Positions 47,001 to 58,077 are shown, numbered from the stretch's first letter. The stretch: DNA of 64,000 nt from Ceratothoa steindachneri (GCA_963969495.1 OZ018319.1:201887278-201951277); one strand, 5' to 3'. Notes: a model not told the origin generated them from the letters alone. Made by a program: numbers and translations.

Positions 47001-47461
47001 CGGTCAAAGCAAGGATTATATAGAAAATCTGTACCCTAGCCTATCAAGCTTTGAGGTGTGGTGTACCAAAATATCTGAAGGACCACTTAAAAGATTTTAA
47101 TGCTGACACCCCAATGGTACTACGACATAGTGATGATCAGCACCGACTGATGGAACCACGTAGTAACACAAATATGGGTTTTAGAGCCTTTGCAAGATGT
47201 GCTCCTAGGCTCTACAATAGATTACCTGTGTGTGTGTGTCAAGGACAGTGAGAACCTCAATATTTTCAAGAGAAAACTAAAAATTCATCTTTTTAATGAA
47301 GTGTACGACGTCTGTGATCTGTCCATTAACCCTGAATGCAGGGTCTAGTATGGGTGGATTTTCTAATTTATGAGAAGATATCTCCAAGGCAGGTCCTGTG
47401 GAACACGGCTTCAATCGTGGAATAGGACCTTGAGTTATACCACCTAAGTAAGTAAGTAAGA
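44070..47461 (+). mobile_element. LINE (jockey supergroup, Rex1/Daphne-like) with ORF1 end, EN, RT
   Basis: Plus strand. An ORF1 C-terminus with zinc knuckles (CYYCQRYGHIEAKC, CCFKCAGNHRSKDC) occupies 44109-44324. Endonuclease pieces follow at 44430-45000 (LTQTWLTKFDSPKI, RRGEGVGICFVN, IFVCGDFNLG, TGRHILDLVL). RT spans 45940-47000: SYRPVSNLTFLSKVIKN, LLLLDLSAAFDTVVY, RGVPQGSVLGPILFCIYTI and the catalytic site KLYADGTQLYLL. A C-terminal HVISRLDYCNSIYYGLPNYL and LHWLPVKARI are typical of this group. The 3' end is a TAAG repeat (47446-47461). The second catalytic Asp of Y-A-D-D is Gly (YADG), and stops and frameshifts are common, so it is inactive. Confidence 0.85.
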
Positions 47462-47866
47462 CGAAGAGCGAATGGCTTCCTGCGTCGCTGGATCACCATT
47501 AGCTAGTGGCGAATCGATTACGCCATCCTGAGTCAACAAAAAACTCTTTTGAGGACGCCATCCTGAATCAACAAAATCTCTTTAGTGAAGCTTTTAAACC
47601 ACTCGCTGGCACTTCTCGTCAGGCTTCACAGCCCTCTGCTAGAAGAAGAGCATATTTTGAATAAATAAAAACGACGAACGCCGTTTGGAAACGTTATCCA
47701 AGACGAAACGCTCTACCTCCGAGTCTAGGCATCATCGTAGATAGAGGAGTGTAAGGGAAAATGCGATGAAAAATAAAGAACAAAAGTAGCTTTAGACGAG
47801 TTGGTAACGGCTTCCTACGTCGCCGGGTCACCATTGACGTCTCGCTTTAACTTCTCGGCACGCTAC
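47462..47866 (-). mobile_element. Degenerate TRIM element, copy 2
   Basis: The reverse complement is colinear with the TRIM at 53457-53933. An LTR-like block lies at 47462-47625 (cttcctgcgtcgctgg, ccatcctgagtcaac, cacttctcgt). Then comes an interior with gtttggaaacgttatccaa (the TRIM interior reads gtttggaaatgttatccaa). A second LTR-like block lies at about 47735-47866 (gtagatagaggagtgtaaggg, ggcttcctacgtcgccgg). It sits directly at the TAAG end of the LINE. The first LTR has an internal duplication of gacgccatcctga. Confidence 0.75.
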
Positions 47867-47869
47867 GAT

Positions 47870-48028
47870 ATAAACCTCCTTCCACACTATTCCTATCTAG
47901 TTTTTCTTTGAATGCCAAACTATAACTATTTAATAAAACCCAAGCAATGAATTCCAAGAATCCATCACTCAGTTTGTGTCCCCTTGTACTATCATCATTC
48001 TCCAGTTCAAAAAGCTTCCCTGTAGTGA
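47870..48028 (-). mobile_element. Small CR1/L2-like LINE C-terminal fragment
   Basis: The minus strand reads KLFELENDDSTRGHKLSDGF and AFKEKLDR. The T-R-G-H-x-L motif is common near the C-terminus of CR1/L2 RTs. It lies between two TRIM copies. Short and tentative. Confidence 0.4.
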
Positions 48029-48492
48029 ATGATCTGCGTAGAAAGAAGGGCGGTTAAAAAAAGAACGAACGGAGAGTGAGGTGAGTTGGGAACACCTTCC
48101 CCCGTCGCTGGTACTATTGTACGCACAAACTAGTAAACTCTGCCATCGTGAATCCCCGTAAAGACTCGGTCAAGTACATATTATAAGAAGCCCGCTTGCA
48201 ATCTCGCCACACTAGAAGCGAAGTGTATTGAAATAAAGCCGAACCTCGCTTCGAAACGTTATCAGCGGTGTAGTGCTCTACCAAATCCCGAGTATGTGCA
48301 TATTGTTGAGTAAAGGGTGTAGGGAGAGGGTGATGAAAAAATAAAGAACCAACAGAGCGTGCGACTAGTTGAGAATACCTTCCCTGCGTCCAGCCAATAC
48401 GCAAGCTAGTGGACTTTGCCATCGTAAATAAAAAAACAACTATGTCAACCAGAGCTTATAGGTTGTTTTCTTACAATCTCGCCACGCTACAT
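48029..48492 (-). mobile_element. Degenerate TRIM element, copy 3
   Basis: Two LTR-like blocks (about 48029-48214 and 48290-48492) each contain gag(t/a)tgggaacaccttcc or ttgagaataccttccctgcg, and end with caatctcgccac(a/g)cta. An interior of about 75 bp separates them (cgcttcgaaacgttatcagc, corresponding to gtttggaaatgttatccaag in copy 1). Orientation matches copy 2. Confidence 0.7.
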
Positions 48493-48599
48493 CTAACTCT
48501 AATTTATCAATCTGGATGGAAGAATATAATCTTATATTGTTAAACGATAGCGAAAATACAGTAGGACTCTATACATGGTAAAGAAATAACCAATGAAAT

Positions 48600-50730
48600 G
48601 TAATTGATTACGTACTTATAAATGAGAAAGCCTATTGTATATTTAAAAATATGATCAAATAGAGATAATAGATGTTTCAGATCATAACCTGATTCAAGTG
48701 AACCTCAAGATAAAGGAAGAGAATCATAAATTTAAGAGTACAAAATATAATAAATATGAAGAAATTACATATTACAGTAACAAAGAAGTTGATATCAAGA
48801 AATTTATTGAAGAATTAGAGAATAACATAAATACATTAAAGAAACTGCTGATACAACTCTTAAAAAAAATTAAAAAAACAAATAAATGACTAAAAGAATA
48901 TTAAAGAACCAAATTGCATGAATGAAAACATTAGGAATGAAATATAGAAAATGAAAAAATTGAATAGAGCACAAAGAACAGCTATAGATGAGGATAAAGA
49001 TGGACTATTTACTGAATATGAAGAGCAAAAGAAGGAGGTCAAATTTATGATTAAAGATGCTATGTATGAATATGAGGAAAAATTAGTTGAATGAAATAAA
49101 GGATAGGAAATCAAATAAATTATGGAAACATAGAAACACTAAGATATGGCACAAAATCACAAGATAAATATATAATACTGTATGATTTAAGTGGAAACAT
49201 TATTGAAGAGAATATTGAAGATGAAATTGAATAATTTTGGAAAAATATATATAAGCATACTCTAATGAGATTAATATGATCTTGAAATCAAATAAAAATT
49301 ATTATATGTACAGAAATGTTAACAATACTGATGAATGTATGGGAAATATTAACTATAATGAGAAACTTGAAGAACACCTGTGTATAGTGATCTCGAATAT
49401 AAGCGTACCAATTAAAGTGCGTGAGCATATGGATGCAGTAATGGAAGTCCAGAATTATGTAACCCCTATGAAAAAAGTAACTATTACAGAAGGAAAACTA
49501 TCTAAATGCATACAAAAATTAAGAGGAAAGAAAACCACAGGCCCAGATAATATTAAACCGGAAATCTATGTCATTACTTAATAGTAAAAAATGTCTACAA
49601 ATATTTACCAATTGTCTCCAAAATGGATTAGAAAAGAAAGACAAACCAGAAGAGTAGAAAATATTAGGAACTAAAATGATACCAAAAGTTAAAAAATCTA
49701 CAGCAAAACACTTGCGACCCATAGCCTTAACTAATGTATCCTATAAAATTTTTATATCTCTCATTGGGGAAGAAATAGATAAACGTCTTGTGCAGAACAA
49801 CATTATGAAGGAAACGCAAGCAGGATTTACGAAAGGTCGAAGAATAGAGGATAACATTCTCATATTATAATAATGTATTCAAGAAAGTTATAAATGCAAA
49901 AACCGCTATATGTGATCTCAGTTGAATTTAACAAAGCCGGTTATAGCTAAGAGGGTTCATAAGTTGATGATTGGCCTGACCTATTCGAAGAATGTTGCAC
50001 TTCCTGCCATTCTATATGGATCCAATATAATTAATATAAACGAATCAAATGCCAAGGAATTACAAACTATAGAGAATGATGTGTATAGGAAGATCTTGGG
50101 CGTCTCAAAATATGCCCCAAACTGTACTTTGAGGGCAGAAATAAGATCATCTTTAATGAAGCCAAGGATAGTAAAGGAAAAATATATGAATATTCAAATT
50201 ATTTTGGAAGGAGGAAATGACCTTATGAAATATATATTGGAAGATATGATAGAAAAGGACCATACATTTATTAGAGACCTTACAAAACTATCAATAAGCT
50301 CTCAAATAAGTATCGAGGATATAAAAAATCAAAATAAAGTAGACATAAAACAAAAAATATATGAATGGGACCTAGAACTGTGGAAGGAAGAAATCTCAAC
50401 CAAAACAACTATTGTGATATACAGGAACTGGGAAAAAAAGAGGATAAAAGCTGAAAATATCTATGACAACTCATACTCATCAGGCATACTCTACAAAGCA
50501 AGAACAAATGCTCTGCCACTATAGTACAGAAATATACATTCAAATGGAAATACCAAGGGGCCCAGTCTGTGAAGGTGAGATAGAGAATCTTAAGCACTTT
50601 ATATTGCACTGCCCATCATACAACTATTTAAGGAGGGAGTTAGGCATAGAACAGTCTGAATCTGAGGACACAGTTATTTGGGAACTGCTCTTTCAACAAG
50701 ACAATTGGAAAGACCAAACAAAATAATGTC
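48600..50730 (+). mobile_element. LINE (L1/RTE-like, unclassified) with deleted RT core
   Basis: Plus strand pieces: VSDHNLIQVNLKI (endonuclease end, 48680); KLRGKKTTGPDNIKPEIY (49520-49580); IPKVKKSTAKHLRPIALTNV and AGFTKGRRIEDNILIL (49676-49870). The reading then jumps to LMIGLTYSKNVALPAILYGS (49960-50030), skipping the polymerase palm with its Y-A-D-D box. A long C-terminal part at 49922-50524 and a Cys-His ending (CEGEIENLKHFILHCPSY) follow. Very AT-rich. The clade is uncertain. Confidence 0.7.
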
Positions 50731-51128
50731 CAAAATGGGGAAATATAGAAATATAGGTTTGCATACATGGATAATTACATATCCTATGCTGATTTTAGAT
50801 CAAATGTACATAAACAGCTTGAATCACATACATATATAGTGAAAAATGTGTGATTTCGAAAGGTGGTCATTAATGATTAATAAGTGTTAAGTTGTCAAAC
50901 AAATAAGATCCAAAAGCATCATAATCCTTAGATGGTTTTATTTATTTAACTGTTGTGCATATTCACTGCCAAAGTATAGGCTTTGTATGCATATCTGGTC
51001 CTTTAAATTATGACATTAATGAACTTCGGTCTTCCGGCAGGAGTTCGCAAGTTTCCTGTTGTTCAATGTTTGTTGAATTCTGTTGTTGAATCCCATACCA
51101 GTTTTCCTGAATAGAATAATCTATTATA
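50731..51128. other. Unassigned sequence
   Basis: No gene recognised between the LINE and the mariner. Confidence 0.5.
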
Positions 51129-52528
51129 TTGGGTTGAGGAATAAGTTTTTGCGGTTTTATAAATTTTATTCATTATATTAACAATTTTAGAAAAACTTCA
51201 TTTTTAATTGATAATAATATGCAATTTAATCAATGATGTATTCTCCGTTGTTATTTACGACTTCTGTCCAACGTTCAACTAGTTTTTCAATGCCTTTGCA
51301 ATAAAAATCTCTGGATTTTGACTCGAAGAATTCGTCTAACCAGGTTCTTAATTGCACATCAGTATTGAACGAAACGCCGCGCAAATTGTTGGAGAGCGAT
51401 CGAAACATATGAAAAATGATGGAGCCAAATCTGGCGAATATGAAGGATGAGGCAGGATTTCCCAATTAAGCGTTTAAATGACGTCTTTTGTCATATTGGC
51501 AATGTGAGGACGAGCATTGTCGCGTTGCAGAAGGACTCCATAACGTCGATGAGGTCGCTTTTCACGAATAGCTTCGGTGAGTCGATACATTTGTTGAACG
51601 TAGAGTTCTGCATTGACAATCTCGTTGTTCGCAAGGAGCTCATAAAGAATGATGCCTTCGCAATCCCACCACACACACAGCATCGCCTTTCGTAGGTGAA
51701 GTCCTTGCTTTAATCGCAGATGTTTTTTTTTATTGGGGCTAACCATTGTTTTCGATGGCTCATGTTGACATAAACACACCACTTTTCGTCGCCAGTGATG
51801 ATGCGGTGAAGAAATCTGTCCTTATATCCAAGAGTATCCTTGAGACGAGAAAGCAAACCTGCGGTAATCGTGGAGCGTTGAAGTTTGTTGTTTTCGCTCA
51901 AAGCGTGCGGAACCCATGCACCACGTTTTTTAACTTTTCCCATCGAATGAAGGTGATTCACTACAGTTTTCTGATCACACGCCAATTGTACAGCTAATTC
52001 TCTAGTAGATTGACGAGAATTTTCATGAAGAAGGTTATTCAATCGATCTTCATCCAACTTAATGGGGCGACCAGAACGTTCTTCGTCATTAAGATTAAAA
52101 TGACCGTTTTTGAAATGCGAAAACCACCATTGAGCTGTCCTTTCTGATAAATAATTTTCTCCGTACACAGCACAAATATCGCGACGAGCTTTGGCTGCGT
52201 TTGCATTGTTCCAGTCTCGATTGAAAATGAATAACAACAAGTGTCGAAAATGCGCCTTTCTTTCAACTTGACATTCCATTTTGAGGGTACAGAACAAAAA
52301 TTAAATTAACACAACTTTTAAATAAACTGCACTGACTTATTACTCAACTTCAAGATGTAGCCTAAGCAAAAGCCTAATAGTGTACGCTGTTAAGAGACGT
52401 AGCCTAACCTTTGAAATTTTGCTCTCATTATTTATTAGTGTTTCTTGATATGTGCACAAATCACGTCAACAAAACTTAAATCAACACAACATTAAAAAAA
52501 ACCCGCAAGAACTTATTCCTCAACCTAA
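51129..52528 (-). mobile_element. Mariner transposon, 1.4 kb, nearly complete
   Basis: Inverted ends TTGGGTTGAGGAATAAGTTT (51129) and, on the other strand, TTAGGTTGAGGAATAAGTTC (52528) match at 17 of the first 19 positions. They are flanked by TA on both sides (51127-51128 and 52529-52530), the target duplication of Tc1/mariner. Element length and layout fit a complete mariner with one transposase gene on the minus strand. Confidence 0.94.
51226..52279 (-). pseudogene. Mariner transposase (DDD type), frameshifted
   Basis: A cut-and-paste transposase of about 350 codons. The N-terminal DNA-binding part is MECQVERKAHFRHLLLFIFN, then ENYLSERTAQWWFSHFKNGH and RSGRPIKLDEDRLNNLL (52279-51950). The WVPHALSENNK motif is followed by the first catalytic Asp in IITGDEKWCVYVN (51810-51780). 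After a frameshift, the second Asp lies in LQRDNARPHIANMTK (51520-51480). After a further frameshift the third Asp lies in SYSPDLAPS (about 51440). The C-terminus ends VERWTEVVNNNGEYIID (51226). All three catalytic residues are kept, but at least two frame changes (near 51720 and 51450) make it inactive in cis. Confidence 0.88.
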
Positions 52529-53642
52529 TATTATAATAAAACAGAAATATTATTTTTAACCAATAACAAGTAAAGTTGTTAGCTTTATATGTGATATACA
52601 GTTATCCTTGCAGTGACGGCTTATTCACAGTCTTCCTCGGTGTTCTGGCAGGTGTTAAGTTTTCTGCAGTTACATGCTTCAATACATTCCATTTGAATCT
52701 CTCTGAATATAATACAAGAGTAAGATTATAATCACTTCAGGTAAAGGTACTGCTCCCTTAGTGACTCATTTAGTTAATTGCATTCCCTCTTATTTGGAGA
52801 TTCACCATTATCAACAACTTTAAATAACAAACAGTCAGTAGTATGTAGTCTGCTATTCCCAAAAGGGTACATTTTTTGCACCATCTACATACTACACATT
52901 TAACCCCTCGAATGCCCTATTCATACCACAGCTGCCACGTTGGTTGAGGCACCATGTTGAACACGCACATGACGTGAAGTCCCTACAGGCTTTGGGAATG
53001 GGAGGTAGAGAGAGAAGCCGTGGTACTAACTGGCCTTATTTGGGCATCCATCCCATTTCATCCACTGGAGAAAGATCAGGATGTGGCACGTGAGCTTGGT
53101 TACATATTGTAGCTTAGTAGTGTGAACGCATGATATGAAACTTGGCTGCATCTGAGTTTGGTGGTAGAGTCTCTTGTGGGTGACTTTTGCAAAACAGCTT
53201 CACTCTTGCTTTGTCTCACGTATCAACCTCAGGCACACCATACTTCTTACAAATGTATTAATCCGTTGAGGCCACATTATCGTATGTGAGAGGACCCTTC
53301 CCAAGGCCAAGAAGATCATTGTGATGTTGCTCAAACACCTGCTAGGCTGTTTTCTTTCCATAATGCTGAACTGAGACCCACTATCACAGCCAGTAATGCA
53401 TGGAAGACTAGGAGTGTGTCCATTTTTTCATCAGATAGTGACTTGCGAATGTCATGTATAGCGTACGAGAAGTGCAGGCGAGTGGCTTAAAAACTTGGTT
53501 TGAATGAGTCTTTTTTACACTCAAGATGGCCGAGTGGTTTCGCCGCTAGCTCACAGTGGTCCAGCGACGCGAGAAGCTGTTCGTAACTCGCGTACGCTAT
53601 TATTTTTTCTTTGCCCCTTTTCCTACTCTCCTCTATCTACAA

Positions 53643-53660
53643 TGGTGCCCAGAGCCGGGA
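53643..53660 (+). promoter_or_regulatory. Primer-binding-site-like sequence of the TRIM
   Basis: Eighteen bases starting TGGTGCCC one base after the 5' LTR. They would pair with the 3' end of a tRNA ending GGGCACCA. The tRNA identity was not determined. Confidence 0.65.
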
Positions 53661-53734
53661 GGGGGGGGGCGTTAGCCCTTGGATAACATTTCCAAACGGG
53701 CTCTTTTCATTTCTTCACAATACGCTCCGCTTCT

Positions 53735-53747
53735 AGGAGGGGGGTAG
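53735..53747 (+). promoter_or_regulatory. Polypurine-tract-like sequence of the TRIM
   Basis: AGGAGGGGGGTAG sits directly against the 3' LTR, the place where plus-strand priming occurs in LTR elements. Confidence 0.65.
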
Positions 53748-53981
53748 TATAGCGTACGAGAAGTGCAGGCGAGCGGCTTAAAAGCTTCGTTTGAATGAGT
53801 CTTTTTTTTAGACTCAGGATGGCCAAGTTGTTTCGTCGCTGGCTAACAGTGGTCCAGCGACGCGGGAAGCTGTTCGCAACTCGCATACGCTATTATTTTT
53901 TCTTTGCCCTTTTCCTCCTCTCCTCTATCTACACATGTACTGGAAAATACTTGGGATCCTTTGATGTTCTAACTTTCAGGT

Positions 53982-54241
53982 AGAGATCTGTGCATCCGAT
54001 TTTATCATAGTGTGCCAGAAGTAGAAGAAGCACGTCTGTGTTACGTGCTAATACAACTATTGCTTTCATTGGAGCTTGGATGCAGTGCTTTATTCTCCTC
54101 AAGTGCCATAAAGAGATCTGTGCATCCGATTTTATCATAGTGTGCCAGAAGTAGAAGAAGCACGTCTGTGTTACGTGCTAATACAACTATTGCTTTCATT
54201 GGAGCTTGGATGCAGTGCTTTATTCTCCTCAAGTGCCATAA
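53982..54241. repeat. 130-bp perfect tandem duplication
   Basis: Units 53982-54111 and 54112-54241 start agagatctgtgcatccgatt and appear identical. They duplicate the NTDVLLLLLAHY coding block of the LTGCD pseudogene in a shifted frame, so the duplication postdates or accompanies its inactivation. Confidence 0.95.
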
Positions 54242-55041
54242 AGCTAGACCAGTCGGCCGGGAGTGGAACAGTCTCGTTTGTTATTTCACGTCGTACTGGT
54301 CGGTGGTGCTGTTTGCGTTTCACTCTGGTACCTGTTTTGATGGATTCTTCACAGTACCCGTCAAAGACTATATCAACTCGCTAGTACTTCCCTCCCACCT
54401 TCAACACTGTGTAAATAAATTTGTTGGCATAGTCTCCGAACGTTGTTGTGTCAGGTCGCTTTCCTGGTGCCATGACAGGGGCTTGGTCATCAATGGCAGG
54501 GCAGCTAGGTTACTGGAGGGTCACATCTGCAAGGGTATGGAACTGTTTTGTCAGTATATTCGCTAAAAAAGACTTGTTGATGGAATGTAGACTGTCATTT
54601 GTTGAGGCCAGAGATGGAGGGATGGGCATGAGTTCATGCTGGAGGATATTTTCCACGTCTACTTTACGACCAGCTCGGTAAGCTTAGATGAACATTTGTA
54701 GTACCTGCTTGTCCACTTTGATTATGTTTTCTTTGTTTTCGGATGGTTCTGCAACTTCATACAAAGAGGCTTTGTTCTTTCAAATATGTGATTTTAGGTC
54801 TAGGTTTTAGATTTACTTTCTGGAGGCTCACATAGACGTTTATCCAAGAACACTTTCATTTATGCTTGTCCAATATATTCTGCATCAAGCAGAGATTCTT
54901 GAATCTCCCGTGTAACTACATCCTTGTTGATTATGTTTTTCAGTGTGTCAACCCCATCTTGAAACACACCATGCTCTTTCAGTAACACACATATTCTTCT
55001 TTCATCGACATCTTCTTTCTCCCTCCTACTCTTTGTGAACT

Positions 55042-55084
55042 TAGTGTGTGTGTGTGTGTGTGTGTATGTGTGTGTATGTGTGTG
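55042..55084. repeat. (TG)n microsatellite
   Basis: Imperfect TG repeat within the pseudogene region. The Thr/His ORF on the other strand is an artefact. Confidence 0.95.
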
Positions 55085-56980
55085 GATGTGTGTACTCGTC
55101 GTCTTCATCGTCCGTTGTCAGTTTCAACACTGTTTTTGTCTGAGGAGTTACAACTGTTTGCAGATTATACGACAGTGTCTATCTACTGAGTGATGTTGCT
55201 ATACTGGTGATGCCTACCAAGCCACCACTCTTTTTTCCTGTAGCATTTGTTCACTCTTTACTTTAATCCGCTGAAACCTGGTTGAAGCGTTTGTCACTGT
55301 GTTTTACTACGAAGTTGCCTTTCTGAAACTCGACGAGAACTTCTGATGGGAAAACAGACAGCTCAGCAAGGTACACAGTACCCCATCTGACGTAGTCAAA
55401 GTGATAGTACCTGAAGAAGAACGGTCGCCTACGTTTAAAATCATACATGTGGAGATCCCACAATCCATCTGGTTGTTTTCTTGTGAAGAAGAGAAATATG
55501 TTGACCATTGTTATATAATCCCAGCAGAATGTAGCATTCGGGTCATCATGTGTAAGCGATGCAGCAAACGCTTTCATGGGCTGTTGGAATCTGTCTGTAC
55601 TCAGTTTGTTGACCATATGTGCGATGAGTATCCATTGTTCGGCAGAGACCTGAGAGTTCAACTCTCAGTGTGACATCAACTCTATCCAGGTAAGTGTAGA
55701 GCCATGGGAGAAGTAGTCTCGAAAGAGTCTGTAGTGTAAGTTTGTGGGTCCTCATTGCGCGTGCATACTCATTTGCTATAATGACATACTGAGCAGCATT
55801 TGCTTCCAGAATCCCACACTTGATCTATAGCTTAATCAGACTAGAATCAACCATGTGCTGTCCTATTACACCCAGGAGGTTCATGGCAATTTGAAGGCCT
55901 ACAAGACCAGGGATAAACAAGTACTTGTATTCGTCTACGGACCACTTGAGTTCTAGCAACTTCGGATAAAGTGCCTCGTCTAACGGCCAGAATAACATGC
56001 TGTTGTTCCAGTAATGTGGAGACTTGAAACACTCAGTTGACCACTGTGTTGACTGTATCTAGTTGATATGATAGGTAGGTACCCTACTGTAGTTTTCTCT
56101 GGGTTGACTGTGTTTACTTTCTCATTGAACATTGTCCAGGAAGGCATTTGCTTTTGAGTTGTCCTAGAGATGAAGAAGGCTATGCCAGTAGCTTCTGCGA
56201 GTAGATGTTCAGGTGGCTGTATGAGAGTCTTCTGCTATTGCATCGTTGAATGGGCACTCTGTGATTCCTCTCTGGTGAAAGTATGATATCAGTCATTGCC
56301 TTGGGAATGTTGATGGTTTCTGAAATGGAGTAAAGATTAATTCCTTAAAGGAGATCACCTTCAGGGAAGCCACGTTGCCAGGCAGCTACTGGAGTGGCAT
56401 GGAATGTCCCTTTTCCGTCCATAATGCACTCATTAATATCAATATTGTCCGCAGAGAAATGAACAAATAGACCTTTTACTAGATTTTGTGGAACAACCGC
56501 ACCGTCATCCACCATGGTCTCCAAAGTCTTCTTAGCCATTGTGGTGTCAAGTTTGATTACCTCACGGCAACTCATAACATGACCTGCCTGGTGAAACATG
56601 TTCACCAACTCCTTCGACCGCGAGGATTGATAGAGAGTGCTTACCAGTCCTTTGCGTTTTGGAGTAAGGAACCTGTCTCCACTTGCAGTATACATGAGCT
56701 CATGTGAGATGCTCAATGCTGTAAGCTGTAATTTAGCTGCATTCTTATCATCTTCATCATTATCTTGCAGCAGGCTCTGACCACCAAGTAGCAAGTTAAG
56801 GAACATGTACAGGCTGTTGGGTATATTGTCATTTTATCTCTCTTTGCTGACGTCTATCCTGTTTGGTCTTGGATGTGAGAGCATGTCACCTTGGTTCTGT
56901 AACGCTATATTGACCATGTCGAGAAACATCTTGATCCTTATGAGTAAACGTAGGAATACTTCTATCAGTGGTGTAGTAAA

Positions 56981-57822
56981 CGGAAATCAAGAAAAACGAT
57001 TTCAAGGGCTAACTCATCAAATCAACAAGAAATCATCACGTCATCAAGAATCAAGGAGAAATCATCACGTGATCAAGAATTTGGAAGGAATCATCACATC
57101 AAGATAAATGCAAGTTAATATGAAGATACATCAAGAATAGAAGATCAAGAACTAACCCAGCCAACTTAAAGAAGAAGGAATCTCAGCTAATAAGAATACC
57201 AAGAGTCAGATAAATGGAAGACAAATGTTTCAAGGGGCAACTTCAGTCAAGAAGAAATAAATAAATTTGAATATAGAAAAATCCCAAGAGGAATGATACC
57301 AAATAACGAAAGTATTGTATAAAGGAGAAGCCTCCCCCCCCCCATAGTACAACAAAGTCATATTGCCCTGTGGATGATCAGCTGTTTTCTAGTTAAAAGT
57401 GCTATAGATATGGCTATTCATACGATATATGCCCCTTTTATGTAAAGTGAGAAAAGGGGAGCTCTTTTCGTGTACAGGATGGGTTAAGTGATCAAACGAG
57501 CTTCCTTAGGATAAATGAAAATATTCAGCTGGATTCATTATTCCGTCGTAGCTTGAGGGAATAGGTCTCGACAAGGCAAACGGTGAGGATAAATTCTTCT
57601 TGCTTCTAGAATGATGACGCTAATACTATCCTTTTTTCATGTGTTGTAAGAGTAGATGTAGGTAGGGGATAGAGTAAGGGTGTGTGGACAGATAGCAGAA
57701 AGTAGATCAGTGGTGAAAAGAGAAAGAAGTGTGGAAGGGTGCAAAGAGATGCTAAAGCCTGGTGATCAGGCCTATCGCTTTTAAGTATTTTGGGTTTTGT
57801 AGTTCCTTTGTTGTCTTCGAGT

Positions 57823-57828
<6 letters not shown>
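56981..57828. other. Gene-free A-rich region
   Basis: No gene recognised. Short degenerate repeats of atcatcacgt(c/g)atcaagaat lie at 57025-57105. Confidence 0.5.

Positions 57829-57915
<87 letters not shown>
57829..57915. repeat. (TA)n microsatellite, about 43 units
   Basis: Uninterrupted TA run. ORFs through it are artefacts. Confidence 0.97.
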
Positions 57916-57919
<4 letters not shown>

Positions 57920-58077
57920 TACAAATTTGTCTTCAAAATCATTTAATGTCTTTGGATATGATATGCGCATTTGCTGTTGTGGTAATAATTGCTTTATTAA
58001 TTACTTTATTGTTTTGCTTAGAGTCTTTGTTTTTTCGTATATTTTGTAATGTGCGTAATATGTGTTTTTTGTTTTTT

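Larger units (their letters stand above)
53457..53933 (+). mobile_element. TRIM: miniature LTR retrotransposon, 477 bp, copy 1
   Basis: Two direct repeats of 185-186 bp (53457-53641 and 53748-53933) start TATAGCGTACGAGAAGTGCA and end CTCTATCTACA. They flank about 106 bp with no coding capacity. Right after the first repeat is TGGTGCCCAGAGCCGGGA (53643-53660), shaped like a tRNA primer-binding site (begins TGG, complement of CCA). Just before the second repeat is the purine run AGGAGGGGGGTAG (53735-53747), like a polypurine tract. A perfect catg duplication flanks the element (53453-53456 and 53934-53937). It interrupts the LTGCD pseudogene exactly between PVH and the following Asp. The LTRs lack the usual TG start. 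Confidence 0.88.
52621..56980 (-). pseudogene. Uncharacterised 'LTGCD' family protein with FEN/PIN-like core and Cys-rich tail (broken)
   Basis: Minus-strand fragments follow the order of a large uncharacterised protein family known to me from aquatic invertebrates and often multicopy. In order: IPNSLYMFLNLLLGGQSLL, SISHELMYTASGDRFLTPKR and ADNIDINECIMDGKGTFHAT (56830-56345); VGLQIAMNLLGVIGQHMVD (55900); MNSQVSAEQWILIAHMV, then YVRWGTVYLAELSVFPSEV and GNFVVKHSDKRFNQVSAD (55661-55263); ARNTDVLLLLLAHYDKIG (54200-53990); SKDPKYFPVH; HDIRKSLSDEKMDTL; a GCDSGSQF segment (about 53390); and a Cys-rich end ECIEACNCRKLNTC (52660). The N/D-T-D-V-L-x-LL and GCDS blocks resemble the acidic motifs of FEN/XPG-type PIN nucleases; this is inference. 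It has many frameshifts, a TRIM insertion and a 130-bp duplication. Function unknown; a transposon origin is possible. Confidence 0.7.

Noticed and set aside
53500..53610. TRIM LTR as a tRNA-derived SINE (box A-like tggccgagtggttt and box B-like gttcgtaactc)
   Set aside because: The paired direct repeats with PBS- and PPT-like sites and a catg duplication fit an LTR element better; no tRNA cloverleaf could be drawn convincingly.
53643..53660. PBS as evidence for a retrovirus or full LTR retrotransposon
   Set aside because: Only about 106 bp separates the LTRs and there is no gag, pol or env reading, so only a miniature element is supported.
54860..55108. Thr/His-rich ORF
   Set aside because: Its N-terminus is the CA/TG microsatellite; the rest is part of the LTGCD pseudogene region.
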